The translations under genes and the position numbers were made by a program. Under the pieces are notes generated by a model that saw only the letters and a list, made by a program, of their open reading frames with translations, did not search any database and had not been told where the DNA came from. From Marinirhabdus gelatinilytica (GTDB lineage Bacteria; Bacteroidota; Bacteroidia; Flavobacteriales; Flavobacteriaceae): 64,000 nt of DNA. The DNA lies in the NCBI RefSeq assembly GCF_003353425.1, contig NZ_QRAO01000002.1, positions 108,454 to 172,453 of the forward strand. The letters are read 5' to 3'. This document shows, in pieces, positions 25,076 through 33,399 of the stretch (positions within the stretch are counted from its first letter, which is position 1; the number at the start of each line of letters is the position of its first letter).

Positions 25076-26191
25076 ATGACAAGAAAAATTTTGATACTTT
25101 TTGCCTTTATAGCAGTAGCTTACGCGTGTTCCGAAAGTGACGATACGGGTTCTCCAGGCACCAATGACTCGTTTGACCGCTCCTTAATGCTCGTACATTG
25201 GGCAGACAACATTATTATTCCTTCTTACCAAGATTTTGTACCCGCAACGGTTAATTTAAGAACAAGTACAACTATTTTTGTGGATGAGCCTACGAGTACA
25301 AGCTTGAACGATCTGCGCCAAAAGTGGGAAACAGCGTACCTTTCTTTTCAAAATGTCTCAATGTTCGAGATTGGCCCGGCCGAAATGGTTCGATTTCGCG
25401 ATAGGATGAATACCTATCCAACAAATATTTCTGAAATCTCACAACTCATCGCAAATGGCACCTACGATTTCAGCCTACCTTCAACCAACGATGCCCAGGG
25501 GTTCCCAGCAATGGATTACTTGCTCAATGGACTTGGTGACGATAGCGAAACATTGGCGTTTTACACTACCGATACAAATGCCGAAGCCAACCGAAATTTC
25601 TTGGCAGATCTTGCCAACGCTATACATACACTCTCTGAAAATGTACTGGCTGATTGGTCCAGCAGTTTTCGTGACGATTTTGTGAACAACGACGGATCGT
25701 CTGCCTCTGCTTCGGTAGATAAGTTGACCAACGATTATATCTTTTATTATGAAAAAGCCCTTCGTGCGGGAAAAATAGGGATTCCTGCAGGTGTTTTCTC
25801 TAACGACCCACAACCCCAAACGGTGGAAGCTATGTATGCTGAAGATTTTTCAAAAGCATTGGCAATGGAATCTCTGCAAGCCACCGAGCGCTTCTTTAAG
25901 GGACAATCCTTTAATGGAAACCAAGTAGGACCAAGCTATGAAGCCTACCTTGATTTTTTAAATACCATTAAGAACGGTGAAGATTTAGGTAGTTTGATAA
26001 ACAGCCAGTTTACCAAAGCAAAAACCGAGCTGAACGAACTGGACGACAATTTTGTGAACCAAATCGAAACGGACAATTCAAAAATGCTTGAAGCATACGA
26101 CGAGCTGCAACGTAATGTAATCTTGCTGAAAGTGGACATGCTACAAGCTTTGAGCATAGATGTAGATTACGTGGATAGCGATGGTGACTAA
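25076..26191 (+). CDS. Imelysin-family lipoprotein (M75/IrpA-like)
   Basis: 371 aa from the ATG at 25076, which gives a clean signal peptide ending at AVAYAC (lipobox). An earlier in-frame start lies at or before the promoter box. It is all-helical with two repeats: a first block LRQKWETAYLSFQNVSMFEIGP and a second one with MEALQ-like helices near the C-terminus. The GxHxxE signature of imelysins reads GFPAMDYLLNG, so His is replaced by Pro and Glu by Asp. Imelysin-like proteins act in periplasmic iron uptake (EfeO-M75, IrpA). Its stop overlaps the HTTM start codon. Confidence 0.87.
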   Translation: MTRKILILFAFIAVAYACSESDDTGSPGTNDSFDRSLMLVHWADNIIIPSYQDFVPATVNLRTSTTIFVDEPTSTSLNDLRQKWETAYLSFQNVSMFEIGPAEMVRFRDRMNTYPTNISEISQLIANGTYDFSLPSTNDAQGFPAMDYLLNGLGDDSETLAFYTTDTNAEANRNFLADLANAIHTLSENVLADWSSSFRDDFVNNDGSSASASVDKLTNDYIFYYEKALRAGKIGIPAGVFSNDPQPQTVEAMYAEDFSKALAMESLQATERFFKGQSFNGNQVGPSYEAYLDFLNTIKNGEDLGSLINSQFTKAKTELNELDDNFVNQIETDNSKMLEAYDELQRNVILLKVDMLQALSIDVDYVDSDGD

Positions 26192-27555
26192 TGAAACCAC
26201 TACTTGAAAAATATATGGAAAAGAGTACGGAGGCCGCCCCACTGGCGGTCTTTCGTATTTTTTTTGGTGTAATGATGTTTTTCAGTATCGTTCGCTTTTG
26301 GGCCAATGGGTGGATTTCAACATTATACATCGAGCCTGAATTCCATTTTTCTTATTACGGTTTCGAATGGGTAAAACCAATGGGAGCTTTTACGTATGTT
26401 TTGTTTGCTGTTTGTGGTCTTTCAGCCATAGCGGTTTCAGTGGGGTATAAGTACCGTATAGCCATTGTTGCCTTCTTCTTGAGTTTTACGTACATCGAGT
26501 TGATGGACAAGACCACCTATCTAAACCATTACTACTTTATAAGCTGTTTGGCCTTCCTCATGATTTTTCTGCCTGCTGAAAGATATTTTTCCGTGGATGC
26601 AAAACATAATCCTGAAAAAGCCAGTTTTTATGTACCACAATGGACCATCGATACCATTAAGATCTTGTTGAGCATGGTTTACCTTTACGCCGGTCTCGCA
26701 AAATTGAACAGCGACTGGCTCCTAAAGGCAATGCCACTAAAAATCTGGTTACCTTCAAAATACGATATCCCGTTTCTTGGAGATTTGTTACAGCAAGAGT
26801 GGGTGCACTATGCTTTTAGTTGGGGCGGTGCTGTTTACGATCTTGCTATCCCATTCTTGCTATGGAACAAAAGAACACGCTGGTTTGGTTTTGCTTTAGT
26901 GGTTGTTTTCCACGTATTGACCCGCGTATTGTTTCCCATAGGGATGTTCCCATTCATTATGATAGTGAGTGCGCTCATCTTCTTTAATGCCGGGTTTCAC
27001 CACAAGGTGCTATCTTTCGTTTCAAGGATGTTCAGGATTTCAAAAGATATTTGGGATGCGGAAATCAATACAGTAAAAGTTACTTCATCCAGAAGCTTTC
27101 AGTTTTATATAATTGCTGGATTTTTGGTGTTTCAGCTCTTGTTTCCGTGGCGCTATATACTGTACCCGGGCGAACTCTTCTGGACCGAGGAAGGCTACCG
27201 TTTTTCGTGGCGTGTCATGTTAATGGAAAAAGCTGGCTACGCCCAATTTAAAATAAGGGACGGAGAGACTGGAAAACAATTTTTGGTCAATAACAGCGAC
27301 TTTCTGAATCCTTTTCAGGAAAAACAAATGAGTTTCCAACCAGATTTTATCGTAGAATATGCACACTTTTTGGGAGAACATTTCAGCAGTCAGGGACACG
27401 AGAATTTGGAAGTATATGTAGAGAGTTACGTCGCACTCAATGGAAGATTGAGTAGGCCATACATTAACCCCGAAGTAAATTTATTGGAAGTAGAAGATAC
27501 TTTTGCACCAAAGGATTGGATACTTCCGTTCAACGATACTATAAAAGGACTTTGA
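26191..27555 (+). CDS. HTTM-domain membrane protein (vitamin K gamma-carboxylase-like)
   Basis: 454 aa. About 1-310 is a multi-pass HTTM domain: APLAVFRIFFGVMMFFSIVRF, YIELMDKTTYLNHYYFISCLAF, VYLYAGLAKLNSDWLLKAMP, ALVVVFHVLTRVLFPIGMFP. The C-terminal 130 residues form a soluble beta-rich part (FSWRVMLMEKAGYAQFKI) as in vitamin K-dependent gamma-glutamyl carboxylase relatives. The bacterial substrate is unknown. It overlaps the imelysin gene by 1 bp and precedes the TonB receptor, so it belongs to the same transport unit, probably modifying or assisting one of these envelope proteins. Confidence 0.87.
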   Translation: MKPLLEKYMEKSTEAAPLAVFRIFFGVMMFFSIVRFWANGWISTLYIEPEFHFSYYGFEWVKPMGAFTYVLFAVCGLSAIAVSVGYKYRIAIVAFFLSFTYIELMDKTTYLNHYYFISCLAFLMIFLPAERYFSVDAKHNPEKASFYVPQWTIDTIKILLSMVYLYAGLAKLNSDWLLKAMPLKIWLPSKYDIPFLGDLLQQEWVHYAFSWGGAVYDLAIPFLLWNKRTRWFGFALVVVFHVLTRVLFPIGMFPFIMIVSALIFFNAGFHHKVLSFVSRMFRISKDIWDAEINTVKVTSSRSFQFYIIAGFLVFQLLFPWRYILYPGELFWTEEGYRFSWRVMLMEKAGYAQFKIRDGETGKQFLVNNSDFLNPFQEKQMSFQPDFIVEYAHFLGEHFSSQGHENLEVYVESYVALNGRLSRPYINPEVNLLEVEDTFAPKDWILPFNDTIKGL

Positions 27556-27563
27556 TTAAAAGA

Positions 27564-27590
27564 CCTTTCAGGTTTTTAAAACCTTGAAGG
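27564..27590. repeat. Imperfect intergenic palindrome before the TonB receptor
   Basis: CCTTTCAGGTTTT at 27564-27576 faces AAAACCTTGAAGG at 27578-27590. It fills most of the 57-bp gap between the HTTM and receptor genes and could act as a processing or attenuation hairpin within the operon. Confidence 0.5.
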
Positions 27591-27612
27591 GACTGGGAAA
27601 AAGAATATATAA

Positions 27613-30042
27613 ATGAAATTGAAACTAAGTATCCTACTTATCCTCATTGCCGCTACGGTTTCAGCACAAATAACCCTTCGCGGAACTATTAATGCTGAAG
27701 CTACCGGAGCCCCCATTGCCAATGCTGAGGTATATATAACCAACCTTTCAAGAAGCACCACGACAGATGCCGAGGGAAATTATGTTTTTGAAGATCTTCC
27801 ACAGGGAAGCCATACCATAGTGGTCTTTAGTTTTGAATATGAGATTGGAGAAAAAACGGTACAGCTTTCCGGAACGACACAGCTTAATTTTAGATTACCA
27901 CTTTTGGGCGAAACACTTACCGAAGTACTCATCACCAAACGTAAAGAACGCATTTTTGCATTAAAGCAACTCCGTGATGTAGAGGGTACGGCAATCTATG
28001 CAGGAAAAAAGAACGAGGTAGTTGTAATGGATAATCTCACGGCTAATATTGCCACGGGTAATGCCCGCCAGATCTATGCCCAAGTAGTTGGGCTTAATAT
28101 CTACGAAAACAATGATGCAGGGTTGCAATTGAACATAGGTGGAAGGGGGTTGAATCCCAACCGTACCTCCAATTTCAACACACGCCAAAACGGTTACGAT
28201 ATTTCTGCCGATGTCTTGGGCTATCCCGAAAGCTATTATACCCCTCCTGCCGAAGCCATAGACCAAATAGAGGTTGTGCGTGGTGCAGCCTCATTACAGT
28301 ACGGAACCCAGTTTGGGGGCCTCATAAATTTTAAGCTGAAGAAACCCAACCCCAATAAAGAAATTGAATGGATTTCACGCCAGTTTTTGGGCAGTTACAA
28401 TCTGTTTACCAGTTTCAATAGCTTGAGTGGCACCGTAGGTAAGGTGGGGTATTATACCTACTTTAATTACAAAACTGGAAACGATTTCAGGCCCAACTCA
28501 CAATTTGACAGCTACAACGCCTTTGCAAAGGTGGCTTACGAAATTTCAGAAAAGACAAAGCTAACCGGCGAGTTCAGTTTTTTGGATTATCTGGCACAAC
28601 AGCCCGGAGGTCTTACCGATAGCCAATTTGAAGAAGACCCAACCTTCAGCAACCGTACCCGCAACTGGTTTAAGGTAAACTGGAAGTTGTATTCGCTATT
28701 GTTGGAGCATCAATTTTCAAAGAAAACTGAGATGAGCCTAAACCTCTTTGCCTTGGACGCCTCCCGAAAAACAGTAGGATTTCGTGAAAATCGTGTGTCA
28801 CAGGTGGACAATCTTGACGCCCCACGAGAGTTGATCGTGGGACAGTTCAGAAACTGGGGTGCTGAGGGTCGTATCATTACCCGTTATAATCTGCTCGAAA
28901 ACGAGAACACAATTCTATTGGGCGCTAAATATTACCAGAGCAACAACCAAGAACGCCAAGGGCCAGGAACCAATGGTAGTGATGCCAACTTCAGTTTTGC
29001 AGATGCCGAATTTCCCAACTATGCAAGACAGAGTGATTTTACGTTCCCAAATGTGAACGTTGCATTATTTGCTGAAAATATCTTTCAGTTCTCCGAAAAA
29101 TTTTCAGTGACACCCGGGCTCCGTTTTGAATACATAAAAACCGAAAGTGAAGGAACCTACAAACAGATAAATTTTGACAATGCTGGGAACCCTATCTTAA
29201 ACGAGACCATCCCCGACAACCGAACGTTTGATCGCTCGTTTGTCCTCGTGGGAGTAGGATTGAGCTATAAAGTGAGCAAAAATTTAGAGGCCTACGGAAA
29301 TTTTAGCCAGAATTACCGCTCGGTTACCTTTAACGATATCAGGATTACCAATCCGTCGCTCACCGTGGACCCAAATATCACAGATGAAAAAGGGTTCACT
29401 GCAGATCTGGGAGTGCGTGGCACTTTTAAAAACGTAGTACGGTACGATGTGGGCACATTCTTTTTGAGCTATGAAGATAGGCTAGGGGTGATCTTGCGAG
29501 CTGTGAGCGATATACAGCAGGAGCGCTTCCGTGGAAATATTGGTGATGCCGTGACGTATGGTGTGGAAAGTTTTATAGATTGGAATATCTGGAAAACATT
29601 TTCAGCTAACGAAAATTTCAGGCTCAATGTGTTCTCAAATGTAGCGTTGACCGATAGTGAATACACTTCCTCCCAAGAAAACAATGTAGTGGGCAATAAG
29701 GTAGAGTTCATCCCCAATGTCAACTTAAAAACTGGGATTGGGTTTGGTTATAAAAATTTTTTGGGAAGCTTGCAGTACACCTACCTAAGCAAGCAATTTA
29801 CCGATGCCACGAACAGTGAACGCGATTTTACAAGCCAGAGCGGTATTGTAGGGGAGATTCCTGCGTACGACATTTTGGACCTATCGATACGTTATACTTA
29901 CAAAATGTTCCGTCTGGAAACAGGGATAAATAACTTACTGGACAATCGTTATTTTGTACGAAGGGCAACGGGCTACCCAGGGCCGGGGATTATTCCCAGC
30001 CAACCCAGAACGTGGTATGCTGGGTTGCAGTTTAAAATTTAG
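27613..30042 (+). CDS. TonB-dependent outer membrane receptor
   Basis: 809 aa with a signal peptide (ILLILIAATVSAQ). About 20-105 is a carboxypeptidase-regulatory-like Ig fold (ITLRGTINAEATGAPIANAE). About 110-230 is the plug, with VVMDNLTANIATGNARQIYA and EAIDQIEVVRGAASLQYGTQFGG. The rest is a 22-strand barrel ending in the aromatic strand RTWYAGLQFKI. Overall it resembles FecA/iron-citrate or siderophore receptors more than the SusC sugar type. It should import an iron chelate or haem. It is the last gene of the operator-controlled unit and overlaps the convergent Cys-rich gene by 4 bp. Confidence 0.93.
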   Translation: MKLKLSILLILIAATVSAQITLRGTINAEATGAPIANAEVYITNLSRSTTTDAEGNYVFEDLPQGSHTIVVFSFEYEIGEKTVQLSGTTQLNFRLPLLGETLTEVLITKRKERIFALKQLRDVEGTAIYAGKKNEVVVMDNLTANIATGNARQIYAQVVGLNIYENNDAGLQLNIGGRGLNPNRTSNFNTRQNGYDISADVLGYPESYYTPPAEAIDQIEVVRGAASLQYGTQFGGLINFKLKKPNPNKEIEWISRQFLGSYNLFTSFNSLSGTVGKVGYYTYFNYKTGNDFRPNSQFDSYNAFAKVAYEISEKTKLTGEFSFLDYLAQQPGGLTDSQFEEDPTFSNRTRNWFKVNWKLYSLLLEHQFSKKTEMSLNLFALDASRKTVGFRENRVSQVDNLDAPRELIVGQFRNWGAEGRIITRYNLLENENTILLGAKYYQSNNQERQGPGTNGSDANFSFADAEFPNYARQSDFTFPNVNVALFAENIFQFSEKFSVTPGLRFEYIKTESEGTYKQINFDNAGNPILNETIPDNRTFDRSFVLVGVGLSYKVSKNLEAYGNFSQNYRSVTFNDIRITNPSLTVDPNITDEKGFTADLGVRGTFKNVVRYDVGTFFLSYEDRLGVILRAVSDIQQERFRGNIGDAVTYGVESFIDWNIWKTFSANENFRLNVFSNVALTDSEYTSSQENNVVGNKVEFIPNVNLKTGIGFGYKNFLGSLQYTYLSKQFTDATNSERDFTSQSGIVGEIPAYDILDLSIRYTYKMFRLETGINNLLDNRYFVRRATGYPGPGIIPSQPRTWYAGLQFKI

Positions 30043-30287
30043 GCATTTGCCTGCTGTGGTGCCCAAGCAGCGCATAGCATTCCTGGAGCAGCTTTGTCCG
30101 GGTTGGCACAATCACTCTCTTCGTAGCGGGCGCAGGTCACGCAATTACGGTCGTCCTTGAGTTGAGTTTTCATTTCAAAACTGTCACAGGTATAGTGGTT
30201 GTTCACCATTACCTTATGAACGGAGCAAACGTCCCCCTCCATTAAATTATCACAGTTTATACAGTTGTGTGCGAGTCTAATAGCCAT
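30039..30287 (-). CDS. Cys-rich small protein with two CxxC-type metal sites
   Basis: 82 aa from the ATG at 30287 (an in-frame TTG at 30308 was not chosen). Eight cysteines occur as NCINCDNL, DVCSVHK, YTCDSFEM, NCVTCARY, DCANPD and MLCAAW, that is two similar C-x2-C...C...C units of about 35 residues each. This is the spacing expected for a small zinc or iron site. I do not recognise a named family. It faces the TonB receptor tail to tail with a 4-bp overlap, so expression of the two could interfere. Confidence 0.75.
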   Translation of the reverse strand: MAIRLAHNCINCDNLMEGDVCSVHKVMVNNHYTCDSFEMKTQLKDDRNCVTCARYEESDCANPDKAAPGMLCAAWAPQQANA

Positions 30288-30337
30288 AACAATTTTTTTC
30301 AAATTCAATTTAAATTTATGGTACTTAGCATTAAGAA

Positions 30338-30345
30338 CAAATATA
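30338..30345 (-). promoter_or_regulatory. -7 promoter box TATATTTG
   Basis: Perfect TAnnTTTG match on the minus strand, 50 bp before the ATG of the Cys-rich gene. Confidence 0.55.
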
Positions 30346-30502
30346 AATAGCTGTTTTAAAGGAATTTGTATTTAGATTGATTTAAGATAGAAGGGATTAA
30401 GTTCAATTTTTGATTGTAATGGTTTTGGAAAAAAACTAAATCTTCGATTTTGAAAAATTGATATAGATTTAAATTTTAGTAAATTGACTGAAATTTTAAT
30501 TC

Positions 30503-30940
30503 ATGAAGAAAATATTATTGTTACTTATAGTGCTATTGTGTTTAGCATGTGGCGCTAAGAAACCTACTATTTTGAGCAGTTCGTCAAACCCCATGGCAAC
30601 TTCACTGGATTATGAACCATTTATTGATGTGTCTGAATATTCCACAGACAAAGAATATGGTTTGGTAGAGGATAAACCTATTAAAGTGGGTGAAAAAAGC
30701 GCTATAAACCAGAGGCGCTATATTGCCTCGTTAGCTGGTCCAGAAGGTCAGGTACTGTCATTTTACCGAGTGGGGAGTTGCTGTCCCTATGCTAGTGAAA
30801 ATGGACTGAGTGGTACTGCGCTTGTAGATGTTTACTCTGTCACTTACAAAGGCTTAAAAAAGCCTATTATGCTTTACATCAGTTTTTATGATTTTGAGAC
30901 CTTAATGATACCAGAGGGTTTCACAAAGCGTGAGATATAG
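30503..30940 (+). CDS. Lipoprotein of unknown function with SCCPY motif
   Basis: 145 aa. The signal peptide ends at LCLACG (lipobox). The mature part has RRYIASLAGPEGQVLSFYR, then VGSCCPYASENGLSGTALVDVY with an unusual vicinal Cys pair at about residues 93-94, then KKPIMLYISFYDFE. The block looks strongly conserved in flavobacteria as I remember it, but no function is established. The adjacent cysteines could form a disulfide or bind metal. It is a single gene with a near-consensus TAGATTTA box upstream. Confidence 0.75.
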   Translation: MKKILLLLIVLLCLACGAKKPTILSSSSNPMATSLDYEPFIDVSEYSTDKEYGLVEDKPIKVGEKSAINQRRYIASLAGPEGQVLSFYRVGSCCPYASENGLSGTALVDVYSVTYKGLKKPIMLYISFYDFETLMIPEGFTKREI

Positions 30941-31016
30941 CGTTGAGGTATTGTGAAATTACGGGCAAAGTTTCTTTATTCTATTGACAGAATGACCATT
31001 TCCTAATTTATTTAAG

Positions 31017-31024
31017 TATATTTG
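31017..31024 (+). promoter_or_regulatory. -7 promoter box TATATTTG of guaB
   Basis: Perfect TAnnTTTG match 54 bp before guaB. Confidence 0.6.
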
Positions 31025-31078
31025 CACGCAATTAATAGGTAACCACTTTCCATACTTCAGGAAGAAAATTTAATTGCG

Positions 31079-32551
31079 ATGACTGCACACAACAACAAAA
31101 TTCTAGGCGAAGGTTTAACGTATGACGATGTACTGCTGGTACCCGCCTTTTCCGAAGTATTGCCCAGAGAAGTTTCTATACAAACAAAATTTTCCCGTAA
31201 CATAACCTTGAACGTCCCCATAGTATCCGCTGCAATGGATACGGTTACCGAAAGCGCCATGGCCATAGCTATAGCCCGTGAAGGTGGAATAGGGGTGCTG
31301 CACAAAAACATGACCATTAAGCAGCAGGCGGCAGAGGTTCGTAAGGTGAAACGGGCCGAGAGCGGGATGATACAAGACCCTGTTACGCTTAAAAAGAACA
31401 ATACGGTTGGCGATGCCCAAAATACTATGCGCGAATACAGCATTGGCGGAATACCAATTGTTGACGATGCAGGAAAGCTTATAGGTATAGTAACCAATCG
31501 CGACCTGCGATTTGAGAAAGACTACGAGCGCAAGTTGGAGGATATCATGACTTCTGAAAATTTGGTTACCGTAAGCCAGGGAACATCTTTAAAAGATGCT
31601 GAAATAATCCTCCAAGAAAACAAGATCGAAAAACTGCCAGTCGTTGAAGAGGACGGAACCTTGTTGGGGCTCATCACATTTCGTGACATTACCAAACTTA
31701 CCCAAAAACCAATCGCAAATAAAGATAACTACGGAAGGTTACGCGTAGCAGCGGCATTAGGGGTTACCGCAGATGCCGTACAACGTGCCGAAGCCTTGGT
31801 AAACGCACAAGTGGACGCCGTGATCATTGATACGGCACACGGGCATACAAAGGGCGTTGTACAAGTATTGAAAGAGGTAAAAAAGAATTTTCCGGAACTT
31901 GATGTAGTGGTAGGGAACATCGCAACTCCCGAAGCTGCCCAATATCTAGTGGATGCTGGGGCAGATGCCGTTAAAGTGGGGATTGGCCCTGGGTCTATTT
32001 GTACGACACGCGTGGTCGCAGGGGTTGGGTTTCCTCAGTTTTCAGCAGTGCTTGAGGTTGCTGAAGCCATTAAAGGTACCGGTGTGCCAGTGATTGCCGA
32101 TGGAGGTATCCGGTATACAGGAGATATCCCAAAGGCCATTGCAGCTGGGGCAGATTGTGTAATGCTGGGTTCTTTATTGGCAGGAACAAAGGAATCTCCA
32201 GGCGAAACAATTATCTACGAAGGGAGAAAGTTTAAGAGCTACCGCGGAATGGGATCGGTAGAAGCTATGAAAAAAGGCTCTAAAGATCGTTACTTCCAAG
32301 ACGTGGAGGATGATATTAAAAAATTGGTGCCAGAAGGCATTGTGGGGCGCGTGCCCTATAAAGGCGAACTCGTAGAGAGCATGACACAGTTTATTGGCGG
32401 ACTTCGTGCCGGGATGGGATACTGTGGCGCTAAGGACGTTGAGACCTTAAAGAAAACAGGTAAGTTCGTAAAAATTACTTCCTCAGGAATCCACGAGAGC
32501 CACCCGCATGATGTGACTATTACCAAGGAGGCGCCTAATTATTCTCGTTAG
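31079..32551 (+). CDS. guaB: Inosine-5'-monophosphate dehydrogenase
   Basis: 490 aa, standard length. The TIM barrel opens with [19 protein letters not shown]. Two CBS domains (about 95-205; [29 protein letters not shown]) are inserted. The active loop [17 protein letters not shown] carries the catalytic Cys, followed by [21 protein letters not shown] and the mobile flap [16 protein letters not shown]. It converts IMP to XMP with NAD in GMP synthesis and is regulated by nucleotides through the CBS module. The 3' end overlaps a convergent small gene by 17 bp. Confidence 0.97.
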   Translation: MTAHNNKILGEGLTYDDVLLVPAFSEVLPREVSIQTKFSRNITLNVPIVSAAMDTVTESAMAIAIAREGGIGVLHKNMTIKQQAAEVRKVKRAESGMIQDPVTLKKNNTVGDAQNTMREYSIGGIPIVDDAGKLIGIVTNRDLRFEKDYERKLEDIMTSENLVTVSQGTSLKDAEIILQENKIEKLPVVEEDGTLLGLITFRDITKLTQKPIANKDNYGRLRVAAALGVTADAVQRAEALVNAQVDAVIIDTAHGHTKGVVQVLKEVKKNFPELDVVVGNIATPEAAQYLVDAGADAVKVGIGPGSICTTRVVAGVGFPQFSAVLEVAEAIKGTGVPVIADGGIRYTGDIPKAIAAGADCVMLGSLLAGTKESPGETIIYEGRKFKSYRGMGSVEAMKKGSKDRYFQDVEDDIKKLVPEGIVGRVPYKGELVESMTQFIGGLRAGMGYCGAKDVETLKKTGKFVKITSSGIHESHPHDVTITKEAPNYSR

Positions 32552-32789
32552 AAGTCCCGCGGTACAATTGACCTCTATTCGGTTTCAGGCGAATACGGAG
32601 TTCATCCATCATATTTTTTGCAACCACTAGATAGGCGATATAATGCAGGTCGTTCACCTTTTCAGTATCGCAAATGGTATCTTGTAGACCTTCAGTTTCA
32701 GCAAACTCCTGTAAATGTTTGGCGTGATGTGTTGCAATGGGTTCGGCATTGGGACCTCTAAAATCCCAGATGAGTTTTATGCGCTCCAT
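32535..32789 (-). CDS. Small conserved-looking protein of unknown function
   Basis: 84 aa, no signal. It contains [20 protein letters not shown] and [20 protein letters not shown], a mostly helical pattern with several His residues. I do not recognise a family. Its ATG overlaps the stop of the upstream SRPBCC gene by 1 bp (translational coupling), so the two products probably act together. Its last codons overlap the end of guaB. Confidence 0.7.
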   Translation of the reverse strand: MERIKLIWDFRGPNAEPIATHHAKHLQEFAETEGLQDTICDTEKVNDLHYIAYLVVAKNMMDELRIRLKPNRGQLYRGTSNENN

Positions 32790-33247
32790 TAGTTCTCTTC
32801 GGCTACAGAAGTCCCGTTTTCAACAAAACTCTTAAAATCCTCCATATATTTTTTCGATTGTTTCTTAAAGGCACCGGGCATCAAGAAGCCCATCAGTTTC
32901 ATGCCAAAACCTTTAAACTGAAATTCGCTTTCGCTTATCCACTTGGTAGTGTTGCTGTCTACCTCGTGAAAATAATTGTTCTGTATGTTGTGCACACCTT
33001 TGGCGCTATAAGTGGCGTGAAACGCTGTCGGGAAATCGTTTTTAATAATCGTTTCGGTTAGCGCCATATCCCTTTTGCCCATTTTGTAATGTAATTGCAT
33101 CTGGGCACCTTCTTTGCCTGGGGCACCTCTAAGTTGTTCGTAGCTTATGAGCCCGCGCTGCCAATGCTTCATGTTTTCGGGATTGTCCATTTTTTCGACT
33201 ACTTCGGTTCTTGGCCTGTTTATTGTTATCTCTGTTGTGTATTTCAT
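32789..33247 (-). CDS. SRPBCC-family (START-like) protein
   Basis: 152 aa from the ATG at 33247. MKYTTEITINRPRTEVVEKM followed by ENMKHWQRGLISYEQL is the N-terminal strand-helix of the Bet v 1/START fold, and the long C-terminal helix is GFLMPGAFKKQSKKYMEDFKSF. It should have a hydrophobic cavity for a lipid or small ligand, but no catalytic residues are evident. It is coupled to the 84-aa gene downstream. Confidence 0.85.
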   Translation of the reverse strand: MKYTTEITINRPRTEVVEKMDNPENMKHWQRGLISYEQLRGAPGKEGAQMQLHYKMGKRDMALTETIIKNDFPTAFHATYSAKGVHNIQNNYFHEVDSNTTKWISESEFQFKGFGMKLMGFLMPGAFKKQSKKYMEDFKSFVENGTSVAEEN

Positions 33248-33362
33248 GGTATATGTATTACTGCATACAAGATACAAATTTTTAAGATCTATAAATTTTC
33301 GACGTACTATTTACAACTTAAAAACGTTTCACGAAATAGCACAACAAAGCGCTATAATTTGT

Positions 33363-33370
33363 TATTTTTG
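33363..33370 (+). promoter_or_regulatory. -7 promoter box TATTTTTG of the SurA-like operon
   Basis: Perfect TAnnTTTG match 29 bp before the first isomerase gene at 33400. Confidence 0.65.
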
Positions 33371-33399
33371 CACACTTTAAATAAAACATCTTATTCCAT

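Noticed and set aside
30371-30390. A fourth ICE-like site (TTTAGA-TTGAT-TTAAGA) upstream of the Cys-rich gene
   Set aside because: Too many mismatches in the right half to separate it from AT-rich chance.
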